The notes under the pieces: generated by a model
What the model saw: only the letters and a program-made list of their open reading frames with translations
The model's database searches: none
What the model was told of the DNA's origin: nothing
Origin: Planctomycetota bacterium
GTDB taxonomy: Bacteria > Planctomycetota > Phycisphaerae > Phycisphaerales > UBA1924
Length of the DNA stretch: 22,380 nt
Assembly (NCBI GenBank): GCA_023434205.1
Contig: JAEYTB010000210.1
Span: 1-22,380 of the forward strand
Direction of reading: 5' to 3'
Translations under genes and position numbers: made by a program
Shown here: positions 21,136 through 22,380 of the stretch, one piece after another
Position numbering within the stretch: the stretch's first letter is position 1
Layout of the letters: the number at the start of each line of letters is the position of its first letter

Positions 21136-21182
21136 GCGCCCGGGCAGATTCGAACTGCCGACCTGCGGTTTAGGAAACCGCG
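21136..21182 (-). tRNA. Partial tRNA-Arg(CCU): 3' half, probable integrase attachment site
   Basis: Read on the minus strand: anticodon stem GCGGT / ACCGC around loop TTCCTAA (anticodon CCU), variable AGGTC, T arm GGCAG-TTCGAAT-CTGCC, acceptor 3' strand CGGGCGC and discriminator G. These are all perfect and typical of bacterial tRNA-Arg. No CCA is encoded. A normal D arm and 5' acceptor are missing. Directly upstream is GCGCCC (21184-21189), which could pair with the acceptor 3' strand, so a D-arm-less or internally deleted tRNA is an alternative. A 3' half from the anticodon arm to the end is the usual remnant of integration into a tRNA gene. Confidence 0.75.
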
Positions 21183-21195
21183 GGGCGCATCGACA

Positions 21196-21220
21196 AAAAC
21201 AGGGCTTGATAATCAGCCCC
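21196..21220 (-). terminator. Terminator-like hairpin upstream of the tRNA fragment
   Basis: On the minus strand GGGCT and AGCCC form a 5-bp stem (loop 8 nt) followed by TG and five T residues. It would stop leftward transcription before it reaches the tRNA fragment. The stem is short, so strength is doubtful. Confidence 0.35.
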
Positions 21221-21423
21221 CGCAGCTATGCCCGCACCCGGGTGCGGCTGGCCCTTCAAGCGGTGGATCATCCTTCGATGCTCGCATCGGACACTCAGAC
21301 CTTGGACTGTGCCGTATTGCCGCGGCCTGGCCCACTCTTCCACAGGTCATTCGCGACGCAATCCAGGGGATGGTCAGCGCCGCCACAGTGTTCGAGCGCT
21401 CCGCCAGCCCCCCCTCCCCCCCT

Positions 21424-21435
21424 CCTGCTAGCAGG
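21424..21435. promoter_or_regulatory. Perfect 12-bp palindrome next to the ribosome-binding site
   Basis: CCTGCTAGCAGG is its own reverse complement and ends a few bases before AAAGGAGG, the Shine-Dalgarno sequence of the gene at 21450. It could be an operator or a small hairpin that affects initiation. Confidence 0.4.
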
Positions 21436-21449
21436 CAAAGGAGGCGGCC

Positions 21450-21896
21450 ATGAACCCAGCGCGACCGTGCAGCGCGAGGACTCAGACAGGTGCCGCCTGC
21501 CAGGGGCGAGCCAAGTCCGGGATGGCGTTCTGCACCTTCCACGACCCGCAGGCCGCCGTGGAGCAGGAGGAGGCTCGGCGGGCGGGAGGAAGGAGCCGGT
21601 CGGCTCCCAGGGCCGTGCTGCCGGCCGAGGAAGCGGACCTGGTGCTTGAAGGGCCCCGCGACCTCCCGACCCTGCTGGCAGACACGATCAACCGGGTCCG
21701 CAAGGGCGCCCTTGACCCCCGCGTCGCGAACACGGTGGGCTATCTCGCGGGGGTGCTGATCCGGGCGTTTGAGGTCAGCGAGCTCGAAGAGCGGATCAGG
21801 CGGCTGGAGGGGGCGTCTGGCGGTGACCGCGAGGGGCTGGGCGAGCTTTCGACAACCCCGTTTGTCCTGCAACCCCATACTGAGGAGGCACCATGA
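21450..21896 (+). CDS. Small protein with N-terminal Cys3His zinc-ribbon-like motif
   Basis: 148 residues. The N-terminus has Cys7, Cys17, Cys28 and His31 (C-x9-C-x10-C-x2-H, ending FCTFHDP), like the short treble-clef motifs seen at the start of many phage and mobile-element proteins that read CxAxTxxGxxC and end CxxH. The middle segment LPTLLADTINRVRKGALDPRVANTVGYLAGVLIRAFE is a conserved helical pattern I associate with planctomycete and Bacteroidetes genomes; its function is unknown. The C-terminus has a short coiled coil (ELEERIRRLE). AAAGGAGG lies 5 nt upstream of the ATG, a strong start. It overlaps the next gene by ATGA. Its position beside a tRNA 3' half supports a mobile-element setting. 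Confidence 0.85.
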   Translation: MNPARPCSARTQTGAACQGRAKSGMAFCTFHDPQAAVEQEEARRAGGRSRSAPRAVLPAEEADLVLEGPRDLPTLLADTINRVRKGALDPRVANTVGYLAGVLIRAFEVSELEERIRRLEGASGGDREGLGELSTTPFVLQPHTEEAP

Positions 21897-22380
21897 AGAC
21901 GGAACCACGCATGCAGAGGATCGAGCGGAACCTGAGCCCAAGGCAGTTGGTGCTGATGGAGGTCCGAGAGTCCCGCGATCGGTACAGCTCGCTCCGGGAG
22001 TACGGGGCTGCCGCGGCGAGAACAGGCTTCTCGAAGCCGGCGCCGCTGGACCGGATTGCCGAGTCGGTGAAGGCGACCACGCGCGGCGTTGCGCGAGACC
22101 AGCAGGTCCGGCTCATCCGAAGCGCCCAAAGAGAGGCCATGTTTCTCGGCCGCCTGGCCAATCACTGCGCGGCCATCCTGGAAGAGTCGGAGCGGGAGCA
22201 CGACCTCAGGACCGCCCTCTTGTACGCCACGGTCGGCCTCGCGCTCACCGCCCCACCCGCCAGCCGTGACAAGGAGCTGGACAACTGCCTCGTGGCTGCC
22301 CGACGAATTCGCGGTGCCTTCGCCGTGAAGCTTGCCGCCGTGCGTCTCATTGAGAAGGAGTACTTCGAGGGGCTCCGCAT
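21893..22380 (+). CDS. Partial gene, unknown helical protein coupled to the zinc-ribbon gene
   Basis: Open from ATG 21893 to the end of the window (162 codons and 2 bases), no stop seen. AGGAGG lies 4 nt upstream and the ATG overlaps the preceding stop (ATGA). The translation begins MKTEPRMQRIERNLSPRQLVL and continues as charged helices (REYGAAAARTGF, LIRSAQREAMFLGRLANH, KELDNCLVAARRIRGAF). Second-gene proteins with a similar start are familiar after zinc-ribbon genes of this kind, but I know no function. The first residues could also begin at Met7. Other open frames here are less convincing because they lack a ribosome-binding site. Confidence 0.72.
   Translation, partial: MKTEPRMQRIERNLSPRQLVLMEVRESRDRYSSLREYGAAAARTGFSKPAPLDRIAESVKATTRGVARDQQVRLIRSAQREAMFLGRLANHCAAILEESEREHDLRTALLYATVGLALTAPPASRDKELDNCLVAARRIRGAFAVKLAAVRLIEKEYFEGLR

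Larger units (their letters stand above)
20974..21449. other. Non-coding, palindrome-rich region with a partial tRNA
   Basis: 476 bp without a credible gene. It holds the tRNA-Arg 3' half (21136-21182), a terminator-like hairpin (21196-21220), a perfect 16-bp palindrome CCGCACCCGGGTGCGG (21233-21248), an inverted repeat CGATGC-TC-GCATCG (21277-21290), and a perfect 12-bp palindrome CCTGCTAGCAGG (21424-21435) just before a Shine-Dalgarno sequence. The left end must also carry the promoter of the 945-residue gene; GATAAG and GATAAC on the minus strand (21019-21024 and 21000-21005) are weak -10 candidates. Confidence 0.6.

Noticed and set aside
21136..21225. tmRNA (minus-strand GGGGCTGA and a D-arm-less tRNA-like end)
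   Set aside because: Total length is far too short, no tag reading frame is visible, and the acceptor end pairs with GCGCCC rather than with GGGGCU. The tRNA-Arg 3' half explains the sequence better.

Overview
High-GC chromosomal DNA, most likely from a planctomycete (possibly a Phycisphaerae-type lineage). This placement is an inference from the clade II nosZ, a fused CcsBA cytochrome c synthase with a large periplasmic insert, nrfHA without CxxCK, and the style of the small gene pair at the right end. No rRNA or marker gene confirms it.

Layout. (1) 1-2320: a tandem array of a 62-bp palindromic repeat, then two co-directional membrane-protein genes (a DUF486/DMT-type small protein and an SLC13/DASS anion transporter), then a solitary copy of the same repeat. 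(2) 2321-8654, minus strand: an operon reading right to left, lipoprotein > ccsBA > nrfH > nrfA > DinB-like protein. It encodes a membrane quinol dehydrogenase and pentahaem nitrite reductase that make ammonium from nitrite, plus the machinery that attaches haem c. (3) 8655-8863: a divergent control region with an AT-rich palindromic block. (4) 8864-18139, plus strand: a dihaem cytochrome c, then nosZ, nosB-like, nosD, nosF, nosY, nosL, ric (di-iron Fe-S repair) and a CopD-like membrane protein, then an Rrf2-type regulator. From nosB to the CopD-like gene every junction is a 4-bp start/stop overlap. (5) 18136-20973, minus strand: a 945-residue helical-repeat protein of unknown role with a DUF2325-like C-terminal domain. 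(6) 20974-22380: a palindrome-rich non-coding stretch with the 3' half of a tRNA-Arg(CCU), then a coupled pair of small genes of mobile-element style, the second running off the window.

How it works together. nrfHA would reduce nitrite to ammonium and nosZ would reduce N2O to N2. The organism therefore looks like an ammonifier that also consumes N2O; no nirS/nirK or nor gene is in the window, which does not exclude them elsewhere. Both operons need c-type haem (CcsBA) and copper delivery (NosDFY, NosL). Both pathways meet nitric oxide as a by-product, which fits the presence of ric and an Rrf2/NsrR-like regulator. The two operons diverge from one 209-bp gap that could carry shared control. 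No nosR, nosG, nosH or nosC1/C2 is present; the dihaem cytochrome c is the obvious candidate electron donor to NosZ.

Most worth a second look: the histidine (CxxCH) instead of lysine at the NrfA active-site haem, the three tandem hairpins between nosZ and nosB, the tRNA-Arg 3' half that predicts a mobile element extending to the right, the 945-residue DUF2325-like protein, and the 62-bp repeat family.
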